Origin: JBFWVD01 sp050246915
GTDB lineage: Bacteria; Actinomycetota; Acidimicrobiia; Acidimicrobiales; Ilumatobacteraceae
Assembly (NCBI GenBank): GCA_050246915.1
Contig: JBFWVD010000021.1
Coordinates: 1 to 64,000 of the forward strand
Length of the DNA stretch: 64,000 nucleotides
Direction of reading: 5' to 3'
Shown here: positions 17,086-24,560 of the stretch, in pieces
How positions within the stretch are numbered: position 1 is the first letter of the stretch
Layout: each line of letters begins with the position of its first letter
Program-made: the position numbers and the translations under genes
Notes under the pieces: generated by a model
What the model saw: the letters and a program-made list of their open reading frames with translations, nothing else
Told to the model about the DNA's origin: nothing
Database searches by the model: none

Positions 17086-18010
17086 ATGCTCAACACAGAT
17101 GCGGCACTTCTCGAGGCCGCCCGCACCCGGCACGGCATCGTGTCCTCGGAGCTGTTGCTCCTCCTGGGCTTCACCCGCGGTCAAATCGCACGACGCGTCG
17201 ACGCTGGTCTCATGGAGTCGGTGCATCCCGGTGTCTACCTCGTGACCGGCTTCCCGTTCGACTTCAGAGCACGGGCCCACGCAGCGGCCATGGTGTCGTC
17301 GACCATCGTGGTCGGCTCACGTTCCGGGGCCTACCTACGCGGCTTCGGTGCCGGTCGCCCACCTGTGGTTGAAGTCATCACGACTGGATCTCGCCCACGT
17401 GCCCTGGACGGAGTACGGGTGCGTCGCGCATCCTCGCTCCCCGATCACCACATCGAGATCCACGATCATCTCCTCATGACAACGCCCGCTCGATCGATCT
17501 TCGACGCGTCGGCGGTGACCGGGCCGGGAGCGATCAGCCGAATGATCAACCGTGCCGTGCATCAACGTCTCACGACCTTCGACCACATCCTGGGCGTGGT
17601 CGCCGACCTCGGAACTCGTGGCCATCGAGGAGCCGGCCGCCTGCGGCGCGTCCTCGACGAACTCGGCGGGCACTCCGTGACCGAGAGCGTCCTCGAGGAC
17701 GATGTGCTGGCGTTCTTGCATCACTTTGGTCTTCCGACGCCCGAACGACAGGTCGTGTTCACCGCCGTCGATGGACGCAAGCTCCGGGTCGACTTCCTGT
17801 ATCGGGCCGAGCGTGTCGTGCTCGAAGCCGAGGGTCGTTTGTGGCACACCCACCCCGACGACTTCCAGGACGACATCGAGCGATCAGATCTACGCGGAGC
17901 TCGACGTGATGCAGGTGCCGATCAGCTCGTTCGATGTGCGAAAGCGACGAGCCAGAGTGGCGGACATCATCGGCCGAGTGTTGGCCGGCCGACGTCGACG
18001 GGCAGCGTGA
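17086..18010 (+). pseudogene. AbiEi-antitoxin-domain/DUF559 protein, frameshifted near 17881
   Basis: The first frame from ATG 17086 encodes a winged-helix AbiEi-type N-terminus (RHGIVSSELLLLLGFTRGQI) and the start of a DUF559 restriction-endonuclease-fold domain (VDFLYRAERVVLEAEGRLWHTH). At about 17881 the similarity moves to the +1 frame: DQIYAELDVMQV, then VRKRRARVADIIGRVL, ending at 18010. Joining the frames restores a family-typical protein of about 307 residues. Without it, translation runs on to 18207 with unrelated residues. One extra base or two missing bases would explain it. These solitary proteins are common in Actinobacteria and have no proven toxin partner. It may be a true pseudogene or a sequence error. 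Confidence 0.75.
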
Positions 18011-18032
18011 GGTTGACGCCCGGCCCCCCTCG

Positions 18033-18083
18033 CGAGGTTTGGCCGATTCGTATCGGCAGGCGGTACACATCGGCCGAACCTCG
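18033..18083. repeat. 51-bp palindromic intergenic repeat, copy C
   Basis: Third copy, between the convergent genes ending at 18010 and 18132. The arms cgaggtttggccgat / tcggccgaacctcg pair with one T-G wobble. The loop has the same ggcggtac as copy B. The base pair at positions 14-38 is A-T here, C-G in copy A and T-A in copy B. Confidence 0.85.
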
Positions 18084-18131
18084 CCGGGGGTGCCGGGGGT
18101 GGCGGGTGCCGTGCGGGCCGCGGCGAGCCGG

Positions 18132-18914
18132 TCAGCGGTATTCGGTCTTGGGGCCTTTGGTGTTGGCGGGCCGCGAACCGTCGGCCGGGTTCCCGATGTG
18201 GGTGTAGGTCATGCCGTTCTGGATGGCCATGTGCGGGGTCATCTCCAGCGACTCCCAGATGGCTCGCACGGTGCCCTGCACCGCTACCGGCCGACGAGCC
18301 GCAATGCCCGCAGCGATCTCGTGCGCCCTGGCCCACAGCGCGGCCTTGTCGGGCAGTACCTCGGTGACCAGACCGAGGCGCATGGCGGTCTGCGCCGTGA
18401 TGCGCTCCTCGTTGCCCATGAGGGCCCACCGCAGCACGTCACCGAGGGGCACACCCCGGTGCAGCATGCCGATGGGCTCGAGCGCGGAGACGATGCCGCC
18501 GTTGGCGTGCGGGTCGAAGAACGCGGCGTCCTCCGAAGCGATGATGATGTCGGACTCGTTGACGAAGTACTGCCCGCCACCGGCACACATACCGTGCACC
18601 GCGCACACCACCGGCTTCCAGACCTTGTGGTGCTTGGGTCCGAGCGCGGCGCCCGGATCGACATGGTTCCAGATGTTCCAGTCCGCCCACCACTTGCCGG
18701 CCTTGACGTCGATGCCGGTGCAGAAGGCCCGCTCCCCTGCCGCGCGCAACACGACGGAGTGGATGTCATCGGTGACCTTGATGTGGTTCCACACCGTGGT
18801 CATCTCCTCGGCCATCTCGCGGGTGAACGAGTTGAGGGAATCCGGTCGGTTCAGTGTGATGGTGGCGACGTGATCGTCGCCGACGTCGAAGAGGATGGTG
18901 GTGAAGTCCGCCAT
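18132..18914 (-). CDS. Enoyl-CoA hydratase/isomerase (crotonase) family protein
   Basis: A 260-residue crotonase with FCTGIDV and GMCAGGGQYF signatures. The first catalytic Glu position is Tyr (GGGQY) and there is no PE motif in FFDPHANGGIV, so ordinary hydration is doubtful. It is similar in plan to the crotonase at 13182. It lies 37 bp after the ligase at 18952 and ends the minus-strand set 22267-18132 (three crotonases plus one ligase). Downstream is palindrome copy C. Confidence 0.86.
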   Translation of the reverse strand: MADFTTILFDVGDDHVATITLNRPDSLNSFTREMAEEMTTVWNHIKVTDDIHSVVLRAAGERAFCTGIDVKAGKWWADWNIWNHVDPGAALGPKHHKVWKPVVCAVHGMCAGGGQYFVNESDIIIASEDAAFFDPHANGGIVSALEPIGMLHRGVPLGDVLRWALMGNEERITAQTAMRLGLVTEVLPDKAALWARAHEIAAGIAARRPVAVQGTVRAIWESLEMTPHMAIQNGMTYTHIGNPADGSRPANTKGPKTEYR

Positions 18915-18951
18915 GGCGATGTCCTTTGCGTGGGAGAGGGGGATGACTGGG

Positions 18952-20571
18952 TCAGGGAGCCGCGGGGCCGCGCAGGCTGTCGCGCAATTCGAACTTCTTC
19001 ACCTTGCCGCTCATGCCGCGCGGGAACTCGGTGAGGACCTCGAGTCGCTCCGGCGTCTTCTGCTTGGCCACGCCGACCTCCACGAAGTGGCGGCGGACCT
19101 CGTCGAGATCGAGCGTGCACCCCGGGTTCAAGAGCACGAACGCAGCCACCTTCTCGCCGTAGCGCTCGTCGGGCATGGCGACGACGGCAGCTTCGAACAC
19201 CGACGGGTGGCTGGCGAGGACGTCTTCGACCTCCTTGGAGGAGATGTTCTCTCCCCCGCGGATGATCACGTCCTTCTTACGATCGGTGATGGTGAGGTAG
19301 CCCTCCTCGTCGAGACGGCCGATGTCTCCGGTGCGGAACCATCCACCGGGGAGGAAGGACACCTCGTCGAGCGCGGGGTTGCGATATCCGATGAACAGCT
19401 CCGGTCCCCGGCTGAGGATTTCGCCGTCAACCCCAATTGGCACGTCGTTGTCGTCCTCATCGACCAATCGGACCTCATTGCCCGGCGTGAGCCGGCCATC
19501 GGTGGTGGCGCGCTTGTCCAGAGCGTCGCTCGGCGAACCGGTGGTGATGACGGGATGTTCGCTCGACCCGTACGCCCGATAGGCGATGATGTTGTTCCGC
19601 TGGGCTTCGTGCACGATCGCCGGTGGGACCGACGCCGCACCGACCATGAAGCCGGTCATCGGTGACATGTCGAGACCGAGTTCGTTGGCGGCAGCCATCA
19701 TCGAGGTCAGGTAGAACGGCGCGCCAGCGGTCGAGTTGGCGCGATAGTCGTTCACGATGTTGGCGGCAACCGTGGCGTCCCACGTGTCCATCAGGACCGA
19801 CGAGCACCCGAACATGAACGTTCGCAACACGTTCAGCACGCCACCGATGTGTCCGGCCGGGAACGCCGCGAGGTTCACGATGCCTTCCCCGGCACCGACG
19901 ATGTCCCTGGTGCTGCGCACCTCGGCCGCCAAGGTGTTCGATGTGTGCTGCACGCCCTTGGGATCGGCGGTGGTGCCGGACGTGTAGATGAGCATGCACA
20001 CCTCATCGGGCCCCGCCAACGGTGGCAGATCGCACGGCTCGGCTTCCTCGAGTTTCGACCACGCGATCGTTCCGGGTACCTCGGCGTCCCCGATGGTGAT
20101 GATGTGCTCCAGCGCCGGCGTCTCGCGGAGCGCAGCGATGCGCGCCAGGTAGTCGATGTTGCGCCAACGCTGCGGGATGATGAGCGCCTTGGCTTTTGAC
20201 TCGTTGAGGATGAACCCGACCTCGGCCGGGCCGTAGATGTGCACGATAGGGACGATCACCAGCCCGAGCTTGAATGTGGCCTGATAGGCCAGCGCTCCTT
20301 CGAGCCAGTTCGGCACCTGGACCGCAACGACATCACCGGCACGCAGTCCGAGGTTCCACAGCCCCGCCGCGACCCGGTCGCTGACGCGATCCATCTCCGC
20401 CAGATTCGCCCGTCCGGGATGCTCGCTGCCCACGAAGATCATCTCGGCGTCGGGGAATTTCCGGGCCCCGTGACGTACGTGATCAGCCATGGTCTCGGTG
20501 CCGAAGAACCCCTCGCGGTACCAGCGTTCACGCAGTGCGGCCCGATCCTTGGCCAGTTCTTCGAGGTTCAC
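18952..20571 (-). CDS. Acyl-CoA synthetase (AMP-binding), alicyclic/medium-chain type
   Basis: A 539-residue adenylate-forming ligase. Motifs are YTSGTTADPKGVQH, YGSSEHP in the A5 region, RTGDIGRLDEEGY, DRKKDVIIRGGENIS and the catalytic lysine in GMSGKVKKF. The AYRAYGSSEHP and GTTADPKGVQH signatures resemble cyclohexanecarboxylate-CoA ligase relatives (moderate recognition). The GTG start at 20571 overlaps the TGA of the upstream crotonase (GTGA), so the two are translationally coupled. Confidence 0.9.
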   Translation of the reverse strand: MNLEELAKDRAALRERWYREGFFGTETMADHVRHGARKFPDAEMIFVGSEHPGRANLAEMDRVSDRVAAGLWNLGLRAGDVVAVQVPNWLEGALAYQATFKLGLVIVPIVHIYGPAEVGFILNESKAKALIIPQRWRNIDYLARIAALRETPALEHIITIGDAEVPGTIAWSKLEEAEPCDLPPLAGPDEVCMLIYTSGTTADPKGVQHTSNTLAAEVRSTRDIVGAGEGIVNLAAFPAGHIGGVLNVLRTFMFGCSSVLMDTWDATVAANIVNDYRANSTAGAPFYLTSMMAAANELGLDMSPMTGFMVGAASVPPAIVHEAQRNNIIAYRAYGSSEHPVITTGSPSDALDKRATTDGRLTPGNEVRLVDEDDNDVPIGVDGEILSRGPELFIGYRNPALDEVSFLPGGWFRTGDIGRLDEEGYLTITDRKKDVIIRGGENISSKEVEDVLASHPSVFEAAVVAMPDERYGEKVAAFVLLNPGCTLDLDEVRRHFVEVGVAKQKTPERLEVLTEFPRGMSGKVKKFELRDSLRGPAAP

Positions 20572-21365
20572 TGCTTCCCCTTGAAACGCTCGATGCGGGC
20601 CTGGAACTCCGGCGAGTTCACCAGCACGGTGTTGGCCAGACGATCGATGTTGCGCTGCACGTTGCGATCGGCCACGTCGGCGGCGGCGTCGACCGCGAAC
20701 TTGGCGAGGCCCAACGCTTCGGGCGGGAACGTCATCATCTTGCGGCAGAAGGCGTACACATCATCCATGAACGTCTCGGCCGGGAAGATGTCCTGCACCA
20801 AGCCGATCGTCAGGGCGCGCTCCGCGTTGATACGCATGCCGGCCATGGCCAAGTACTTGCCCCATGACGGGCCGACCAAGCGAGTCAGCCTGCTGGAACC
20901 ACCGCTCCCGGCGATGACCCCCAGCGTCACCTCGGGCACCGCCCACTCCGCCGACGGTGTGCAGAAGCGGAAGTCGCACGATGCCGCCATCTCGACTCCG
21001 GCACCGAGGCAATGGGCCTGCGCGGCGAGCACGATGGGCTTCTCGATGGTCTCGAACTCGTCGTAGAGCAGATGGTGCAACCGATAGTTGCGCCGATAGC
21101 TCCAACCCGGGAACACGTCGGCGTCGGAGCGCAGCGCGGGGTCCTCGTGCTGCAGGTTGGCCAGATCGATGCCAGCGGTGAAGTAGCGCCCAACTGCCGT
21201 GATGACCATGCACCGCAGATCGCCACGCGTGGCGAGAGCACGAGTGGCAGTCCACAACGCCTCGGTCACCTCGCCGCTGATGGCGTTCAGTTTCTCCGGG
21301 CGGTCGATCGTGACGGTGATGATGCCGTCGTCCTCGGTGATGCGCGCGTGCGGTGTCTCAGACAT
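20568..21365 (-). CDS. Enoyl-CoA hydratase (both catalytic glutamates present)
   Basis: A 265-residue crotonase. The oxyanion-hole strands FTAGIDL and CLGAGVEMAASCD are present. The first catalytic Glu is in GAGVE and the second in AVPEVTLG. It is the only one of the six crotonases in this window with both glutamates, so it is the best candidate for a true 2-enoyl-CoA hydratase. ATG 21365 follows GGGGG. It overlaps the ligase downstream by 4 bp and lies 29 bp after the crotonase at 21395. Confidence 0.9.
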   Translation of the reverse strand: MSETPHARITEDDGIITVTIDRPEKLNAISGEVTEALWTATRALATRGDLRCMVITAVGRYFTAGIDLANLQHEDPALRSDADVFPGWSYRRNYRLHHLLYDEFETIEKPIVLAAQAHCLGAGVEMAASCDFRFCTPSAEWAVPEVTLGVIAGSGGSSRLTRLVGPSWGKYLAMAGMRINAERALTIGLVQDIFPAETFMDDVYAFCRKMMTFPPEALGLAKFAVDAAADVADRNVQRNIDRLANTVLVNSPEFQARIERFKGKQ

Positions 21366-21394
21366 GTTCCCCCGTTGTGTCCGATCGACGGACT

Positions 21395-22267
21395 CTAGAT
21401 GGATGGCTCGACGGCTGTTTCGGAGCCGGCCGCTGGTGGATCGGCGGAGCCCGCGGCGAAGATCGGCTCGGTCCCCGCCAACCACGCTCGCACAGCGGTC
21501 TTGTGGTCAGCGGTCGTGGAGCTGTGGACGATGCGACGAGCTTCGGCGGCCAAGGCATCGGCGAGCGGCAAGGTGCCGGCGTCGATGACATTGCGTTTCA
21601 TGGCCGAGATCGCCCCCTGTGGTCCATGACCGATGGAGCGCGCCAACGCGAACCATCCGTCGGCGAACTGATCGCTGGGGAGCACCCGGTTCACCATGCC
21701 CAGCCGCAGCGCTTCGTCGGCGGTAATGGTCTCGTTGGTGACGATGATCTCGAGGGTCTTGGCCGCACCGACGAGTCGGTTGAGGAACCACGCCCCACCG
21801 AAGTCACCGGTGAGGGCCAGCTTCACCCAACCGCCGATGAACTTCGCCGACGCATCGACCACGCGCAGATCGCACGCCAGCGCCAGCGACATGCCGGCGC
21901 CGACGGCAGCGCCGTTGACGGCAGCGATGGTGACCTTGGGATGTTCGTGGAGCCGGAGGATGACGGTCTCATCGACGCCGAGTGACTCCACGCGCTCGTC
22001 GATGGTCGGCTTGGTGCCGTCGGCCCGACGTGGACGGCCATCGCGTACGTCACCTCCGGCGCAGAAGCCCTTGCCTTGGCCCGTGAGCACGACGGCTCCG
22101 ACGTCATCGGCGGTGGCGAACTCGTCGAGGGCCGCGACCATCGCCGGGTACATCTCGTGGTGCAGCGCGTTGCGGCGATCGGGACGGGTCAAGGTGATGA
22201 TGCCGACCCGGTCGCGCACGGTCACCGACACGGTGTCGGTTCCCGACTCGATCGTGCGCTCGCTCAT
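21395..22267 (-). CDS. Enoyl-CoA hydratase/isomerase (crotonase) family protein
   Basis: A 290-residue crotonase with FCAGGDV and VGAGMSLALACD. Serine stands at the first Glu position (GAGMS). The second region has an aspartate (LTGDFGGAWFLNRLVG), the PaaG-like isomerase pattern. A poorly conserved Ala/Pro-rich tail of about 20 residues ends the protein. It heads the minus-strand run of crotonase, crotonase, ligase and crotonase. About 145 bp separate its start from the end of the NTF2-like gene. Confidence 0.87.
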   Translation of the reverse strand: MSERTIESGTDTVSVTVRDRVGIITLTRPDRRNALHHEMYPAMVAALDEFATADDVGAVVLTGQGKGFCAGGDVRDGRPRRADGTKPTIDERVESLGVDETVILRLHEHPKVTIAAVNGAAVGAGMSLALACDLRVVDASAKFIGGWVKLALTGDFGGAWFLNRLVGAAKTLEIIVTNETITADEALRLGMVNRVLPSDQFADGWFALARSIGHGPQGAISAMKRNVIDAGTLPLADALAAEARRIVHSSTTADHKTAVRAWLAGTEPIFAAGSADPPAAGSETAVEPSI

Positions 22268-22413
22268 TGTGGCCTATTCACTGTGGCTCGAGTCTCTTGC
22301 TGCGCCATCGCTCCCCGATCCGACCCTGCGCCCGGCACGGGCGGGACGACCTGTCGCCAATATAGGAGAAGTGTTGCCAGGTACCGATGGTCGCTCGGCG
22401 TTGGACAACCGTC

Positions 22414-22875
22414 TCAGTCGTTGGTGGACGGATCACCCAGCATGGTCGAGTTGGGGGTGTGCCAGTTGATCGTCACCTTGCGATGGGCGATGAGCCAGCG
22501 GTCCCCCGACTTCACCCACTTGTCGGCGTAGGTGCCGTTGTGGTCGGGGCCGACGTTGGTGACGACGAAGAAGTAGGTGAACGAGGTCGCCTCGGTGGGG
22601 CTCACCAAGTCGATGCGGCAGGTGGTGAGGTGATGGCGCACCAAGGGCTTCACACCGAGTTCCGCCCCCGTGCTCCGTCGGGACTGCACGCCGGCGCTCA
22701 GACCCTTCACGATCGCCTCGCGTCCGATGTAGGGCTCGTCAGCACTGGTCTCGAGCACGCCGTCGGGCATGAACGCCGACGCCAGCCCCTCGAGCCGACC
22801 GCGGTCGCCTTCGTTGTTGTAGATGGCCATCGTGTACCGGATGGCCTCGCGCGCCAGCATCTCGTCGATGTTCAT
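22414..22875 (-). CDS. SnoaL/NTF2-like fold protein
   Basis: A 153-residue alpha+beta barrel protein of the SnoaL-like group: N-terminal helix IDEMLAREAIRYTMAIYNNEGD, then LEGLASAFMPDGVLET, and C-terminal beta strands ending VTINWH. Members are isomerases, cyclases or binding proteins in polyketide, steroid and terpene metabolism, and 3-ketosteroid isomerase has this fold. No definite catalytic Asp pair can be assigned. ATG 22875 follows GAGGGGGAGC. It is divergent from the DUF35/thiolase-like pair, with only 48 bp between starts. Confidence 0.82.
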   Translation of the reverse strand: MNIDEMLAREAIRYTMAIYNNEGDRGRLEGLASAFMPDGVLETSADEPYIGREAIVKGLSAGVQSRRSTGAELGVKPLVRHHLTTCRIDLVSPTEATSFTYFFVVTNVGPDHNGTYADKWVKSGDRWLIAHRKVTINWHTPNSTMLGDPSTND

Positions 22876-22887
22876 GATCGCTCCCCC

Positions 22888-22917
22888 TCGGGGGCCGTCC
22901 CCCGATGAGGCGATACT
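22888..22917. promoter_or_regulatory. Hairpin and candidate -10 in a 48-bp divergent promoter region
   Basis: TCGGGGG (22888-22894) and CCCCCGA (22899-22905) form a perfect 7-bp stem with a 4-nt loop. GATACT at 22912-22917 lies exactly 6 nt before the ATG of the DUF35 gene, fitting a leaderless promoter. The stem abuts the ribosome site of the divergent NTF2-like gene. It could be an operator serving both. Confidence 0.45.
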
Positions 22918-22923
22918 AGATTC

Positions 22924-23358
22924 ATGAGCGCGATGGACGTTCGAGAACAGGCCCGGCCCACCCCCAAACCGTCTCCAGAGACCGCGCACTTCTGGCAGGG
23001 AGCAGCTGAGGGTGTTCTGCGACTCCAGCGCTGTCGAGCGTGCGATCACGTCTACTTCCCTCCCCAGCCGTTCTGCCCGCGTTGTTCGACCGACGATGTG
23101 GAGATCATGGTGGCATCGGGGCGGGCGACGCTCTACAGCTACGTCATCAGCCATCTGCCGACACCCGGGTTCTCGTCTCCGTTCGTGCTCGCCGTGGTGG
23201 AGCTATCGGAGGGCCCCCGCCTGCTCACCAACATCGTCGGCGTCGAGCCGCAACCGGAGTTGCTCAGCCTCGACATGGATCTCGAGGTGGTGTTCGAACC
23301 GCTCGGTGATCTCGCCGTGCCGCTGTTCAGACCGGCGACGATCGCGGTCGGCGCATGA
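22924..23358 (+). CDS. DUF35: zinc-ribbon plus OB-fold protein, thiolase-like partner
   Basis: A 144-residue DUF35 protein with zinc-ribbon cysteines at 37, 40, 51 and 54 and an OB fold (GRATLYSYVISH...LLTNIVG). Its stop codon overlaps the start of the thiolase-like gene (ATGA at 23355). This is the same gene order and tight coupling seen for aldolase/DUF35 complexes. It lacks a Shine-Dalgarno sequence but has GATACT six nt before ATG. Confidence 0.9.
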   Translation: MSAMDVREQARPTPKPSPETAHFWQGAAEGVLRLQRCRACDHVYFPPQPFCPRCSTDDVEIMVASGRATLYSYVISHLPTPGFSSPFVLAVVELSEGPRLLTNIVGVEPQPELLSLDMDLEVVFEPLGDLAVPLFRPATIAVGA

Positions 23359-24506
23359 GACCGATCTCGGTGGCGGTCGTCGGTGCGGCAGAGTCCACCG
23401 ATATCGGCACCGTTCCCGGTCTGTCGTCGCTCGGCTTGGCCACCGACGCGGCTCGTCGGGCGCTGGCCGACTGCGGCCTCACACCGGCCGATGTGGACGG
23501 CGTGGCCGCGGCCGGGCTGCAGCCCTATGTGGCCACGCAGATCGCCCATTCCCTCGGCATCGACGCGAGGTGGGTCGACGGCACCATGATCGGCGGCTGT
23601 TCCAACGTCGTGCACGTGCGCCACGCTGCTGAGGCCATCGCCGCAGGCCATGCATCGGTCGTGCTCATCGCCCATGGCGAGAGTGGACGCTCCCGCCTCG
23701 GTGCGCCCGTGTATCGCCATGGGTCCGACACGTGGGCGGGGCAATTCGAATTGCCCTTCGGCACCGCTGGCCCCATGACGTTGCTCACGTTGGGGGCCAT
23801 GCGCTTCCTGCGCGACCGGGGTGTCGGTCCCGAGGCACTGGCGAACGTGGTCGTCGCCCAACGCGACTGGGCGGTCCGCAATCCGCGGGCGCTACGGCGT
23901 ACACCGATCACCGTGGACGAGGTGCTGGCCGCCAAGCCGGTGGCGTATCCGTTCACCCAACCGATGTGCTGTGTGGTCACCGATGCTGGCGGGGCGCTCG
24001 TGGTCACGTCGGCCGAGCGTGCTCGCGATCTGCCGCGGCCGCCTGTGCATCTCCTCGGCTCCGGTGAGGCGACCGGGGCGGCGATGACCAGCCAGATGCC
24101 CGATCTGACCTCCTCAGAGGCGTTCGTGCGGTCGGGCGCGATGGCGTTCACCGAAGCCGGGTTGAGCCCGAGGGGCATCGATCACGCCATGTTCTACGAC
24201 GCCGTGGCGACCCTGCCGTTGATGGCGCTGGAGGACCTCGGGTTCGTGTCCCGCGGTGAGTCCCCCGCATACGTCGCGGAGGGACACACGGCGATCGGGG
24301 GGCGTCTGCCGGTCAACACCACCGGAGGCGGGATCAACTACACCCATTCGGGCATGTACGGCATGTACGCGCTGCAGGAGTCGATCCGACAGGTCCGCGG
24401 CGAGGCGCCTGCTCAAGTCGCTGGGGTCCGCACCTCCATCACCCACACCATCGGTGGCATGTTCCAAGGTGCCGCGACCGCGATCTGGTCGAATCAAGCG
24501 CCGTGA
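23355..24506 (+). CDS. Thiolase-like lipid-transfer protein, probable acyl-CoA aldolase
   Basis: A 383-residue thiolase-fold protein without the nucleophilic cysteine (DGTMIGGCSN; the Cys here is about three residues late). The NEAFA position reads FYDAVA, with the Tyr-Asp of Ltp2-like aldolases. The late active-site loop reads TTGGGINYTHSGMYGMY, with a tyrosine close to the conserved His region. With its overlapping DUF35 gene it probably forms a hetero-oligomer that cleaves a beta-hydroxyacyl-CoA by retro-aldol chemistry (inference from Ltp2-ChsH2). It ends 54 bp before the convergent DUF2889-like operon. Confidence 0.86.
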   Translation: MRPISVAVVGAAESTDIGTVPGLSSLGLATDAARRALADCGLTPADVDGVAAAGLQPYVATQIAHSLGIDARWVDGTMIGGCSNVVHVRHAAEAIAAGHASVVLIAHGESGRSRLGAPVYRHGSDTWAGQFELPFGTAGPMTLLTLGAMRFLRDRGVGPEALANVVVAQRDWAVRNPRALRRTPITVDEVLAAKPVAYPFTQPMCCVVTDAGGALVVTSAERARDLPRPPVHLLGSGEATGAAMTSQMPDLTSSEAFVRSGAMAFTEAGLSPRGIDHAMFYDAVATLPLMALEDLGFVSRGESPAYVAEGHTAIGGRLPVNTTGGGINYTHSGMYGMYALQESIRQVRGEAPAQVAGVRTSITHTIGGMFQGAATAIWSNQAP

Positions 24507-24560
24507 AGCAGTCGGGATCACGAACTGAGCCGGACCTCGGAGCGCTCTCGACAAGGCATG

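Noticed and set aside
17086..18010. Toxin-antitoxin system
   Set aside because: The AbiEi-type protein is alone and frameshifted. No AbiEii-like nucleotidyltransferase gene is adjacent.
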